This document shows, piece after piece, positions 14,357-22,239 of a stretch of 26,512 nucleotides of DNA. The notes beneath the pieces were generated by a model. That model was not told where the DNA came from and did no database searches. It worked only from the letters and a program-made list of their open reading frames with translations. Location: the NCBI GenBank assembly GCA_021818905.1, contig JAKASS010000012.1, forward strand, positions 1 through 26,512, written 5' to 3'. The DNA is from Nanobdellota archaeon (GTDB lineage Archaea > Nanobdellota > Nanobdellia > Parvarchaeales > Parvarchaeaceae). A program made the translations under genes and the position numbers. Numbering within the stretch: position 1 is the stretch's first letter; every line of letters begins with the position of its first letter.

Positions 14357-15080
14357 TCAAGTTTTTGCGTCGGTACTCGTAAATGCATTGTATGCGATGA
14401 AGAACATGCCCATAATGCTGGTAAATACCTTGCTTACTCCTTTCTCTTTTCTTATAGTCATAACTTTTATAAGCCGGGGTGCACTCCTCGGGGTAGCTAT
14501 AGAGGGTGCTCTTATAATGACGATGGTCTTAAATGGTCTTGGCTTACAAGGGGACCTTTCACATCTTAAAAATGACATGAAACTGCAGGAAATGGTGGTC
14601 GGTTCTCCGACTAGCGCATCCGTATACTTGATCGGCATGGCGATGTCGGAAATCATCTATGCACTGCCCGCGCTGATCTTACTTATAATACTTTCTGCAT
14701 TATTCTTGCACTTGACATTATTGGGTATACTTGCAATAGCGGGGGCTATGCTATTGATGTTTATAGTTGCTGTGGCGCTCGGATTCTTTTTCTCAACGCT
14801 GACCGCGGACGTGATACAAAGCTTTGCATTCAGCGGGATGTTATCTATGCTTTTATCCGCATTGCCTCCGGTCTATTACCTTATAACTTATATCCCACTA
14901 CCTTACCGTTATTTGGCTTATCTGTCGCCTACGACATTCGCGGCACAGATCGCTCAGAACGCAGCCGGCTTTGTAAGTCTCTCTACTAGCAGTTTGATAA
15001 CAGATTGGATAGTCTTAGCTGCCGTAGCTATCGTGTTCCTTTTTATAGCCATAAAAAAGAGCCGCTGGGTAGAGATCTAA
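14337..15080 (+). CDS. ABC-2 type transporter permease
   Basis: 247 residues with six hydrophobic stretches, roughly 27-45, 55-70, 95-125, 128-155, 160-185 and 220-240. The conserved ABC-2 layout is visible, with the cytoplasmic loop before TM3 (KLQEMVVGSPTSASVYLIGM) and the P-rich stretch near LPPVYYLITYIPLP and YLSPTTF before the last helix. It partners the upstream ATPase as an exporter in the cytoplasmic membrane. The ATG lies inside the 3' end of the ATPase gene behind GGAGGAAAGGA, a good ribosome-binding site, as expected for an internal operon gene. Confidence 0.88.
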   Translation: MGRNIGSQVFASVLVNALYAMKNMPIMLVNTLLTPFSFLIVITFISRGALLGVAIEGALIMTMVLNGLGLQGDLSHLKNDMKLQEMVVGSPTSASVYLIGMAMSEIIYALPALILLIILSALFLHLTLLGILAIAGAMLLMFIVAVALGFFFSTLTADVIQSFAFSGMLSMLLSALPPVYYLITYIPLPYRYLAYLSPTTFAAQIAQNAAGFVSLSTSSLITDWIVLAAVAIVFLFIAIKKSRWVEI

Positions 15081-15090
15081 ATAAAATAGA

Positions 15091-15099
15091 CTTTTATTA
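15091..15099 (+). promoter_or_regulatory. TATA-like box of leuS
   Basis: CTTTTATTA is centred about 26 bases before the ATG at 15,122, the spacing seen for the other leaderless genes. Confidence 0.4.
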
Positions 15100-15121
15100 A
15101 ACAAACTGTATCCTTTTTATT

Positions 15122-17845
15122 ATGGATTTAAATTCAAAAGAGGTTACAAAAAGATGGCAAGACAAGTGGCGTAAAGAAGCGATATTTGAACCAAGTGTAA
15201 ACACTTCTAAAAAGAAGTTTTTCATAACCGTGCCTTTTCCATATCCAAGTGGTTCTATGCATCTGGGACACATGTATACTTGGACTAGAGCAGACATATA
15301 CGCAAGATTTATGAGGATGCAAGGGTACAACGTCCTGTTTCCACAGGCCTTTCATTTTACCGGCGGCCCGATTATGGGGGCGGCACAAAAAGTGAAAGAC
15401 GGGGACCCAAAGACGATAGAAGCTTTCAGAAAGCAGGGCGTAAGCGAAGCCGATCTTAAAAGATTTGCTGAAGACCCAAAGGCGCTTGCAGAGTATTTTA
15501 CGACAAGTTTCAGGGAAGACTTCGATAATATAGGCATGTCGATAGATTGGCGAAGGAAATTTATAACTACGTCGCTCAATCCTTATTTTTCCCGATTTAT
15601 TAGTTGGCAATTTAACAAACTTAGGGCACTGGGTCTAATAACAGAAGGAAAACATCCTGTTGTGTGGTGCCCGAAAGAAGTCACTCCGCTCGGCGACCAT
15701 GACCGTGCAGAAGGGGAAGGAGAATCACCGCAGAAATTTACGATTATAAAATTTAGGCACGGTGACTTCGTATTCCCAGCCGCTACGTTGAGACCAGAAA
15801 CCATATTTGGCGCAACAAACTTGTGGATAAACCCCGACGAAGAATACTCCGCTGTAAAAGTTGGCGCAGAACGTTGGATAATATCAAAAGACGCTGAAAA
15901 TAAACTTACCAATCAATTTAATGCAATAGGAAAACTTGAGCCTGTGAAAATAAAGGACTTCCTAAAGAAAGACGTCATTAACCCGCTCACCGGAGAAAAA
16001 TTGCCCATAGAACCCGCAGAATTTGTAGACACCAAGATCGGGACTGGGGTCGTAATGAGCGTACCTATGCACGCGCCGTTGGACTTCTATGGCGTAAACA
16101 AGCTGATCAAGAGCGGGCAAAACATAAAGCCTAAAAAAGTCATAGACGTACAAGATGAAAATGCCATCGTAGAGGATTCGATAAAAAGATTTGGCGAAAC
16201 TTTGGCCGGGCTTAAAGACGCCACCAAAATTGTATATAAAAAAGAATTCAACCATGGAGTTATGAATTCAAACTCTGGTGAATTCGCCGGTATCGCAGTA
16301 AAGGAAGTCGATGGACCTATATGTACGGCCTTAAAAGAACGAGGCGCTTACGCAGAAATTTATGGACTTACGGGAAGAGTCGTATGTCGTTGTGGCGCAG
16401 AAGGGATAGTAAAAATACTAGAAAAGCAGTGGTTCATAAGATATTCTGATAAGGCTTGGAAAGACAAAACGAGAAGACTTATCGAAAAGATGAAAGTATA
16501 TCCAGAAGAGGTTAGACTGCAATTACTCAATACATTGGACTGGCTTGACGATAAAGCCGCAGCAAGAAAAGGCGGACTTGGGACGCCCCTACCATGGGAC
16601 AAAGAATGGATAATAGAGCCGCTTAGCGATTCGACCATATACATGGCTTATTATACGATAGCGCATAAGATTGAGCAAGTAGATTTGAACTCGCTTATGG
16701 ATAGCGCCTTTGACTACATATTTCTAGACGGCAAGGAGAAGCCAAAAAATGAAGGGGCCGCATTGGATCCTCTAAAAAAAGAATTTGAATATTGGTACCC
16801 ACTGGACATGCGAGTGAGCGCTAAAGAGCTATTGCAAAATCATTTCATATTCTTTTTGATGAACCATGCCGCAATTTTTGGGGAGAATAATTGGCCGAGA
16901 GGAATACAAATAAATGGCTGGCTTACTGTTAGCGGTGAGAAACTTTCAAAATCAAAGGGGGCTACCCTGACCATTAAACGTGGACTTGAAACTTATAGTG
17001 CAGACCAGTTAAGGATGATCGCGGCAGCGGGTAATGGAATGGACGATGTGGAGTGGGACCCAGCTACGATAAATGCGTTTGACCAAAGAATAGGTTTCAT
17101 ATACGAAATCCTACAAACGTACAAAAACCTAAAAGGAGAAAGTAAATTAATAGATGCTTATCTGATATCCAAAATAAACCGCACAATAAGAGACGCGACA
17201 GAAAGCCTCGAGAACTTTCGTTACGGCAGTGCTCTGGCTGCGATGTTTTTTGGGATTTATAACGAGATAAAACTTTACTTTGACCTGGGCGGGGAAAATA
17301 GAAACACGATACAAAGGTTCTTATCGACTTTCATTAAGTTAAACCACCCCGTGTTTCCGCACATAACGGAAGAACTGAACCGTTCTTTTGGTGTCGAGAA
17401 TTTATTGGAAGGCTCTGCTTGGCCGATTTTTAATCCAGATGAAATCGATACTTTGGTTGAGAACGAAGTCAGAGTTTTACTTAATACTATCGACGATATA
17501 AAAAACGTTATAAAGATTATAAAACGCCAACCACAAAAGATAGAAATTGGGATTTCAAATAAAGAAAACTTCGATGTCTACAATAAGGTGGTATTACAAG
17601 CCGAAAAGACAAAAAATATAATAGAAATAAGAAAGGCTTTACGAATTAATAGCAAGCTGCTTGATAAATTACTTAAAAACCCTAACAAACTACCAGAAAT
17701 GCAACTTGAAGAAGCGCTTGAGAACAACATTTTCTCGCAGGCAAGAGAACATCTCAAAAGAGCATTCAAATGCGAAGTGGTTATCGAACGACATGCTAAA
17801 GAAGAGAAATCTTTGCCGGGTAAACCATCAATAAACATACTTTAA
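15122..17845 (+). CDS. leuS: Leucyl-tRNA synthetase, archaeal type
   Basis: 907 residues; charges tRNA-Leu. The class I signature HLGH is at 47-50 within PFPYPSGSMHLGHMYTW, and the KMSKS counterpart is KLSKSKG near residue 606. The inserted CP1 editing domain contains TLRPETIFGATNLWI and GTGVVMSVPMHAP, conserved in proofreading pockets. The anticodon-binding helical domain begins after about 680, and a C-terminal extension ends in KPSINIL. The length is slightly below typical archaeal LeuS (about 930-970). It is followed 10 bases later by the Trm5-like gene, so the two are probably co-transcribed. Confidence 0.95.
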   Translation: MDLNSKEVTKRWQDKWRKEAIFEPSVNTSKKKFFITVPFPYPSGSMHLGHMYTWTRADIYARFMRMQGYNVLFPQAFHFTGGPIMGAAQKVKDGDPKTIEAFRKQGVSEADLKRFAEDPKALAEYFTTSFREDFDNIGMSIDWRRKFITTSLNPYFSRFISWQFNKLRALGLITEGKHPVVWCPKEVTPLGDHDRAEGEGESPQKFTIIKFRHGDFVFPAATLRPETIFGATNLWINPDEEYSAVKVGAERWIISKDAENKLTNQFNAIGKLEPVKIKDFLKKDVINPLTGEKLPIEPAEFVDTKIGTGVVMSVPMHAPLDFYGVNKLIKSGQNIKPKKVIDVQDENAIVEDSIKRFGETLAGLKDATKIVYKKEFNHGVMNSNSGEFAGIAVKEVDGPICTALKERGAYAEIYGLTGRVVCRCGAEGIVKILEKQWFIRYSDKAWKDKTRRLIEKMKVYPEEVRLQLLNTLDWLDDKAAARKGGLGTPLPWDKEWIIEPLSDSTIYMAYYTIAHKIEQVDLNSLMDSAFDYIFLDGKEKPKNEGAALDPLKKEFEYWYPLDMRVSAKELLQNHFIFFLMNHAAIFGENNWPRGIQINGWLTVSGEKLSKSKGATLTIKRGLETYSADQLRMIAAAGNGMDDVEWDPATINAFDQRIGFIYEILQTYKNLKGESKLIDAYLISKINRTIRDATESLENFRYGSALAAMFFGIYNEIKLYFDLGGENRNTIQRFLSTFIKLNHPVFPHITEELNRSFGVENLLEGSAWPIFNPDEIDTLVENEVRVLLNTIDDIKNVIKIIKRQPQKIEIGISNKENFDVYNKVVLQAEKTKNIIEIRKALRINSKLLDKLLKNPNKLPEMQLEEALENNIFSQAREHLKRAFKCEVVIERHAKEEKSLPGKPSINIL

Positions 17846-17854
17846 TGACTAAAA

Positions 17855-18691
17855 ATGCGGGATATGCCAAAGGACATCGTAAAAAGCAGCAGAGTTGACG
17901 GTTCAAAAGAGCCGCGCGGTGGTTTTGACACTATAGGGGACCTGGCCATAATAAAGCCCCCTAAAAATCTCAATGCTGCCGATGTAAGACGCCTGGCTAA
18001 TTCGATAATAAAGAAAAATAAACATATCCGTGGCGTTTTCAAAAAGATCGGAAAAATAGAAGGGATTGAAAGGGTACAAAGGCTGGTTTGGGTGTGCGGA
18101 GGCAAAAGTCCATTGGTAATCCACAAGGAAAATGGTTGTTCTTTTTATGTAGACGTTAAAAAAGTATTCTTTACGCCAAGACTTTGCTCAGAACGTTTAA
18201 GGATATCAAAACTTGTTAAGCCGAAAGAAATCGTGTTGGATATGTTTTGCGGCGTAGGTCCGTACAGTGTACAAATAGCAAAGAGAGCAAAAAAAGTCTA
18301 TGCAATCGACATAAACCCGGAAGCTATAAGACTATTAAAATTAAATTTACGGCTAAATAAACTCGAGAACGTAAAAGTTTTTGTTGGGGATTCTAAGAAA
18401 GTCGTTCCAAAATTAAACGAAATATTTGATAGGGTAATTATGAATTTTCCTTTAAATTCTAAAGCGTTTTTATTGGCGGCTATAAAAGCTTGTAAGGAAA
18501 CGTCTGTAATACATTACTACTGTTTTGTTAATGCAAAGGAAGGCTACGCAAGTGGCGTTAAAATCGCTATTAAGGATCTTATGGCGATTATCCCGAGTCA
18601 CGTCAAGGTTTTGAGAATTGAAGACTGTGCGGCGGGTGAAGTTGCACCATATCTAACAAGGACATGCTTAGATATTTACTTAAGAAAATAG
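17855..18691 (+). CDS. Trm5/TYW2-like tRNA(guanine37) methyltransferase
   Basis: 278 residues. After a short start comes FDTIGDLAIIKPP, the beginning of the D2 domain of Trm5; then VFFTPRLCSERLRISKLV (Trm5 consensus FSPRLxxERxRI), SAM motif I VLDMFCGVGPYSVQIAKRA, AIDINPEAIRLLKLNLRLN and the active-site region RVIMNFPLNS in place of the usual NLPxxA. Trm5 makes m1G37 in tRNA to keep the reading frame; TYW2 relatives act later in wyosine synthesis. The N-terminal D1 domain found in many Trm5 proteins is absent. Location after leuS suits a tRNA-maturation role. Trm5 and TYW2 cannot be told apart from the sequence alone. Bases 18,692-18,763 hold nothing recognisable. Confidence 0.82.
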   Translation: MRDMPKDIVKSSRVDGSKEPRGGFDTIGDLAIIKPPKNLNAADVRRLANSIIKKNKHIRGVFKKIGKIEGIERVQRLVWVCGGKSPLVIHKENGCSFYVDVKKVFFTPRLCSERLRISKLVKPKEIVLDMFCGVGPYSVQIAKRAKKVYAIDINPEAIRLLKLNLRLNKLENVKVFVGDSKKVVPKLNEIFDRVIMNFPLNSKAFLLAAIKACKETSVIHYYCFVNAKEGYASGVKIAIKDLMAIIPSHVKVLRIEDCAAGEVAPYLTRTCLDIYLRK

Positions 18692-18763
18692 ATTAAAATT
18701 GATAAACTGGCGTATCCATCTGCTATAGATAGCTACTAAAATTATGGCTTTGGAACCCGGTAC

Positions 18764-19741
18764 CTAATTATAGTAAAGGCTCCAATTCGGAGCAAAATAA
18801 GTTATATTGGGCGGTCTGTCCAAAGCTACAGAGGCTACCCCGCTAAAAAGTATCGATTGAACGTATCTCAATAGAGCCCAGTTTTGCTTTCTTATCTTTC
18901 TTAGTAAAATATCCGCGAACGATAGCATCTCAAATGTGCTGTATATATTTTTCCTTGTGAATATCTTCGGCGCTTTGTCCGCTATCCAGATCTCGAAATT
19001 CTTTGCTTCCATGTCAGAATAAAACCTAGAATTTACACCATCGACATTACCAGAAAAAACGGAATTAAGTTGTTCAAATATGGAGTCCTCAGAATTCCTG
19101 GGCGATATATACGAATCCTTTCCGAGTGTGACCGCCAAGTTAAGGTCCGTAAAAACGCTTGAGAGGTTGCCCCTGGCGTTTCTAACTATTTTATTTATAG
19201 TATCTTCTGGCAATTGTTTCCTGTTCAGAGAAAGTACCCGATACGCAAATGCTTTAAGAGCCCTCTCGTTAAGTTTGTAAAATCTTATTATTTCATATCC
19301 ATTGACATACTGTTTGTTCTTTGCGCGGAAGACTTCTCCGTTTCTTGACTCAAATATTAGTATTGTACTTTTTATTTCCCTGAGTTTTTTAAGAATCCCG
19401 GGGTCTACAGACATCAGTTTGTCTATGTCTTCTATAAAAAGCAGTTTCTTTCCCTGATCAAAAAGTGAATTGGATTTTGCCGAATTGTAGATCATATTAA
19501 AAATTAGGGGCGCCTTATCCGAATCTTCTACATTATCGAGCATGTAAAGGTTTATGGTTTCTACCGTCATTTTACCTGATTGCGCGAAAGCTTTTGCAAG
19601 AAAGCTTTTACCTGAACCAGAGGGGCCATCGAAGATAAACTTATTCGCGCCCTTCTCAAAAAGCGAAACGAAGTTTCCTCTTATTTTACCGGGATAATTC
19701 TCTATAAACTCTTCTAGTCTTGGTTCCGGTTCTTTTAGCAT
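18764..19741 (-). CDS. rfcL: Replication factor C large subunit, short form
   Basis: 325 residues, AAA+ ATPase. Walker A GPSGSGKS and Walker B LLFIEDIDKL are present; the lid segment contains LPEDTINKIVRNARGNLSSV, and a helical collar domain follows. RFC loads the PCNA clamp in DNA replication. Typical archaeal RfcL is about 400-500 residues with a C-terminal PCNA-binding (PIP) motif; this protein ends YFAPNWSLYYN, with no PIP box that I can see. It starts one base after the rfcS stop, and GGATGA there could be a ribosome site. The RfcS pairing makes the identity secure; sequence divergence is high. Confidence 0.82.
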   Translation of the reverse strand: MLKEPEPRLEEFIENYPGKIRGNFVSLFEKGANKFIFDGPSGSGKSFLAKAFAQSGKMTVETINLYMLDNVEDSDKAPLIFNMIYNSAKSNSLFDQGKKLLFIEDIDKLMSVDPGILKKLREIKSTILIFESRNGEVFRAKNKQYVNGYEIIRFYKLNERALKAFAYRVLSLNRKQLPEDTINKIVRNARGNLSSVFTDLNLAVTLGKDSYISPRNSEDSIFEQLNSVFSGNVDGVNSRFYSDMEAKNFEIWIADKAPKIFTRKNIYSTFEMLSFADILLRKIRKQNWALLRYVQSILFSGVASVALDRPPNITYFAPNWSLYYN

Positions 19742-19742
19742 A

Positions 19743-20690
19743 TCATCCTTTCAATGACGACAAAAAGGCAAGAAACGATTGAAATTGTATGTACGGAGTC
19801 GCGCCTTCGACTATGCGGTAATCGGTTTCCGCAAGCTTCTCTATTACATAATTCTTCGATTTTTTATCGACTAGGTCGTCCGAACTAGACAAAATATCAA
19901 AGACCTCAGAGATTACTTCTTTCATGTTTATACCGGACTCTAAAATTGTCTCAAATGTCTCTCTTGATTTAACATAATCCCCACTAAGGGCTAATTTTAG
20001 ACCTTGCTTTATTTTGCCGCTATCCAGGATCCCGGCGTTTGCATATACCGCCATGCTAGTTATTTTCTTTGAAATATTGGATAGGGATTGCATTACGTTT
20101 GTCAGCGCCCTCAAGTCGCCCTTCGAAACATATTCTAAGGCTTCCTTAGCTTCATTATCCATGGTAAGGCCCTCGTTTTTTGCCACTCGGTCTATAAATT
20201 CATAAACATCTGTTTTTGATAGCGGCTGAAATCTAAGAATCGCGCATCTAGACTGGAGTGGTTCGATTATGTTACTTTGGTAATTAACGCTAAAAACGAA
20301 TCTACAGGTAGAACTGTATTCCTCCATCATCCTTCTAAGTGCCTGCTGTGCTTCTTGGGTCAGAGAATCCGCTTCATCGAAAAGTATCATTTTGAATGGC
20401 GCATCGATTGGCCTTGACCTTGCAAACTCCTTTACTTTTCCCTGTATTACGCTAAGTTTCCTATCATCCGAAGCGTTTAGCTCCATAAAATTTTGCGTCC
20501 ACACATTACCAAAAACGGCTTTCGCTAAAACTACGGACGAGGTCGTCTTCCCAACGCCCGGCGGACCAGAAAGTATCATGTGCTGTATGTCGCCGTTCTT
20601 GACCATGGCCTTTAGCTTCTCTACGCTATCCTTCTGTCCGATTATTTCATCAAAAGAAGTCGGCCTATATTTTTCTATCCAAAGAGCCAT
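19743..20690 (-). CDS. rfcS: Replication factor C small subunit
   Basis: 315 residues. It begins MALWIEKYRPTSFDEIIGQ, an RFC box. Walker A GPPGVGKT, the RFC box ELNASDDR, Walker B LFDEADSL and the SRC arginine-finger motif LQSRCAILRF are all present, followed by lid and collar domains. Length and motifs are normal for the archaeal small subunit, four of which with one RfcL make the clamp loader. The start is two bases after the KaiC-like gene's stop. Confidence 0.96.
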   Translation of the reverse strand: MALWIEKYRPTSFDEIIGQKDSVEKLKAMVKNGDIQHMILSGPPGVGKTTSSVVLAKAVFGNVWTQNFMELNASDDRKLSVIQGKVKEFARSRPIDAPFKMILFDEADSLTQEAQQALRRMMEEYSSTCRFVFSVNYQSNIIEPLQSRCAILRFQPLSKTDVYEFIDRVAKNEGLTMDNEAKEALEYVSKGDLRALTNVMQSLSNISKKITSMAVYANAGILDSGKIKQGLKLALSGDYVKSRETFETILESGINMKEVISEVFDILSSSDDLVDKKSKNYVIEKLAETDYRIVEGATPYIQFQSFLAFLSSLKG

Positions 20691-20692
20691 AT

Positions 20693-21427
20693 CTATACTT
20701 CTGCGAATAGTTCCGCATTAGGATATACGACTATTCCCTTGTCAGTTATATCGATTGGACATAACTTAGTAAGATGATTTGTATTTCTCATCTTTACTAT
20801 CCTCAATGCCCTGAGAAATGTGTCGTTTTTCTGGACTAGATAAAGCGCTATAACGCCGTCTGTCGCAAATTCTTCTACACCAAATGTAGAAAGTTTATTC
20901 TCTCCATACGAGACTTCTCCTACTAAAAATCCTGCACAACCTTCATTTTTCAGTATCGTTGAAACTTCTATTATCGCCTTTCTTATCGACATTATGTCAG
21001 AAAAGAACATCTGGAAATAAGTCACCGAATCTATGACTACCCTTGTTGCGCCAGTCGCCTCTATCTCGGAAGTGATTATTTGTTTAAAAGACTCGTAATC
21101 GGTTAGAGGTATCTGCATAACTTTTAACTTGCCTTCGCTTATAGACTGTTTTATGCTCGGGTCAAATGTCTGGAACTGTTCGATTATGTCTTCTGCGCTT
21201 TCTTCGAGTGTAAAATATACTCCTATCTCATCATTTTTAGCGCCGTACGATAATACCTGCATGCAAAAGGTAGTTTTGCCTGATCCGGGTGTTCCTGTTA
21301 TAAGCGTTATATCCCCGACGGGTATGCCGCCTTTTAGGGCTTCGTCCAAGCCGTCTATGCCTGATTTAATCCTGTTAGCTTTTCCATCTCCATCAAGTGT
21401 TTGCAATTTTCTCCCCGCCATAATCAT
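20693..21427 (-). CDS. KaiC-like RecA-superfamily ATPase
   Basis: 244 residues when started at ATG 21,427, which overlaps the upstream stop as ATGA; a longer frame back to 21,502 would overlap the previous gene by 79 bases and is unlikely. The single KaiC domain has the lead-in IKSGIDGLDEALKGGIPVGD, Walker A GTPGSGKT (45-52), FTLEES with paired glutamates, and Walker B RVVIDSVTYF. The end IVVYPNAELF fits stand-alone archaeal KaiC-like proteins. Known relatives include signalling ATPases and the archaellum protein FlaH. Its place between a winged-helix protein and both RFC genes suggests a DNA-linked role, but the substrate is unknown. Confidence 0.85.
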   Translation of the reverse strand: MIMAGRKLQTLDGDGKANRIKSGIDGLDEALKGGIPVGDITLITGTPGSGKTTFCMQVLSYGAKNDEIGVYFTLEESAEDIIEQFQTFDPSIKQSISEGKLKVMQIPLTDYESFKQIITSEIEATGATRVVIDSVTYFQMFFSDIMSIRKAIIEVSTILKNEGCAGFLVGEVSYGENKLSTFGVEEFATDGVIALYLVQKNDTFLRALRIVKMRNTNHLTKLCPIDITDKGIVVYPNAELFAEV

Positions 21428-22176
21428 GCCTCCATTACTGTGTCCCCAATCATCTGGTATTTTATTCTTAATAGCGAGCTTTGGCTTAATATCTTTGCCC
21501 ATCTCTCTACAAGCGCCCTGCTAGCATGTAATTGAGAAGCGGCATCCGATATTGTTATCGAGCCTTTAGATTTTACCAGATTAAGCAGGCTGGAAACCAG
21601 ATTTTCGTTGCTTCTTACAATACTTATCTGTGGGACGTTTTCCATGTTGATACTCGTCACGGGGGTTTGGATCTTAGGCCCGGCTATGACGATTTTTTCC
21701 ATCTCTGCTATCCTCGCTGCCTTTTGTTCTTCCGTTTCTGTTTTTGCCGGCGATACGACCCTGGGTAGTTCTACTTTTTGCATTTCTACTTCTGGAAGCT
21801 TTTGCGGTTTGAACGGTTTGGCATTGATCGACAGTTTCGGTCCCTCCGCTTTTTTCTCTTTGAGCCCTGCTGCGCCAGGCTGCATTTCTATTTGTATATC
21901 GCGTTCCCGCCCTATAGGATGATATTCTTGGGTTCTTTTTGCCGGAGTCTCCTCTTTTTTTGGCTCTGATTGAACGGCTGGTCTCGCCGGCGCCGATGGC
22001 TCGGTTTGTTTAACGATCTCTTCGGTTTTAGACGGGAGAGTAGGTGCTGGTTTTTGCTGTAGACCCATTATAGAACTTGCTCTTGCCATGGCTGCGTTTA
22101 TGCCGTTTACATCAACATATATATTGTATGATGCATCTAATATCTGCTTATACAAAACGGCCGTATTGTCTGTCAT
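21424..22176 (-). CDS. Disordered-linker protein with C-terminal winged helix
   Basis: 250 residues. The N-terminal 35 residues form a helix-prone segment (YKQILDASYNIYVDVNGINA). Residues about 40-175 are rich in Pro, Lys, Glu, Ala and Gln, without fold. The last 60 (ENLVSSLLNLVKSKGSITIS, then DAASQLHASRALVERWAKIL) look like a winged helix-turn-helix. I do not recognise a named family. It heads the operon with the KaiC-like ATPase and RfcS/RfcL, with a TATA box about 26 bases upstream. The long linker could tether DNA binding to the ATPase. Confidence 0.65.
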   Translation of the reverse strand: MTDNTAVLYKQILDASYNIYVDVNGINAAMARASSIMGLQQKPAPTLPSKTEEIVKQTEPSAPARPAVQSEPKKEETPAKRTQEYHPIGRERDIQIEMQPGAAGLKEKKAEGPKLSINAKPFKPQKLPEVEMQKVELPRVVSPAKTETEEQKAARIAEMEKIVIAGPKIQTPVTSINMENVPQISIVRSNENLVSSLLNLVKSKGSITISDAASQLHASRALVERWAKILSQSSLLRIKYQMIGDTVMEA

Positions 22177-22196
22177 AATATTATTAAATTTCCCAA

Positions 22197-22206
22197 GTTT
22201 AAATAC
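22197..22206 (-). promoter_or_regulatory. TATA box of the wHTH-KaiC-rfcS-rfcL operon
   Basis: On the minus strand GTATTTAAAC is centred about 26 bases before the ATG at 22,176. It is the only good box ahead of four tightly packed genes. Confidence 0.6.
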
Positions 22207-22239
22207 TGGGGCTTAAAGAAGTGATATAGACGCGGTTTC

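Noticed and set aside
21428-21502. Longer start of the KaiC-like gene
   Set aside because: It would overlap the upstream gene by 79 bases, whereas the ATG at 21,427 gives a standard ATGA overlap and a normal KaiC start.
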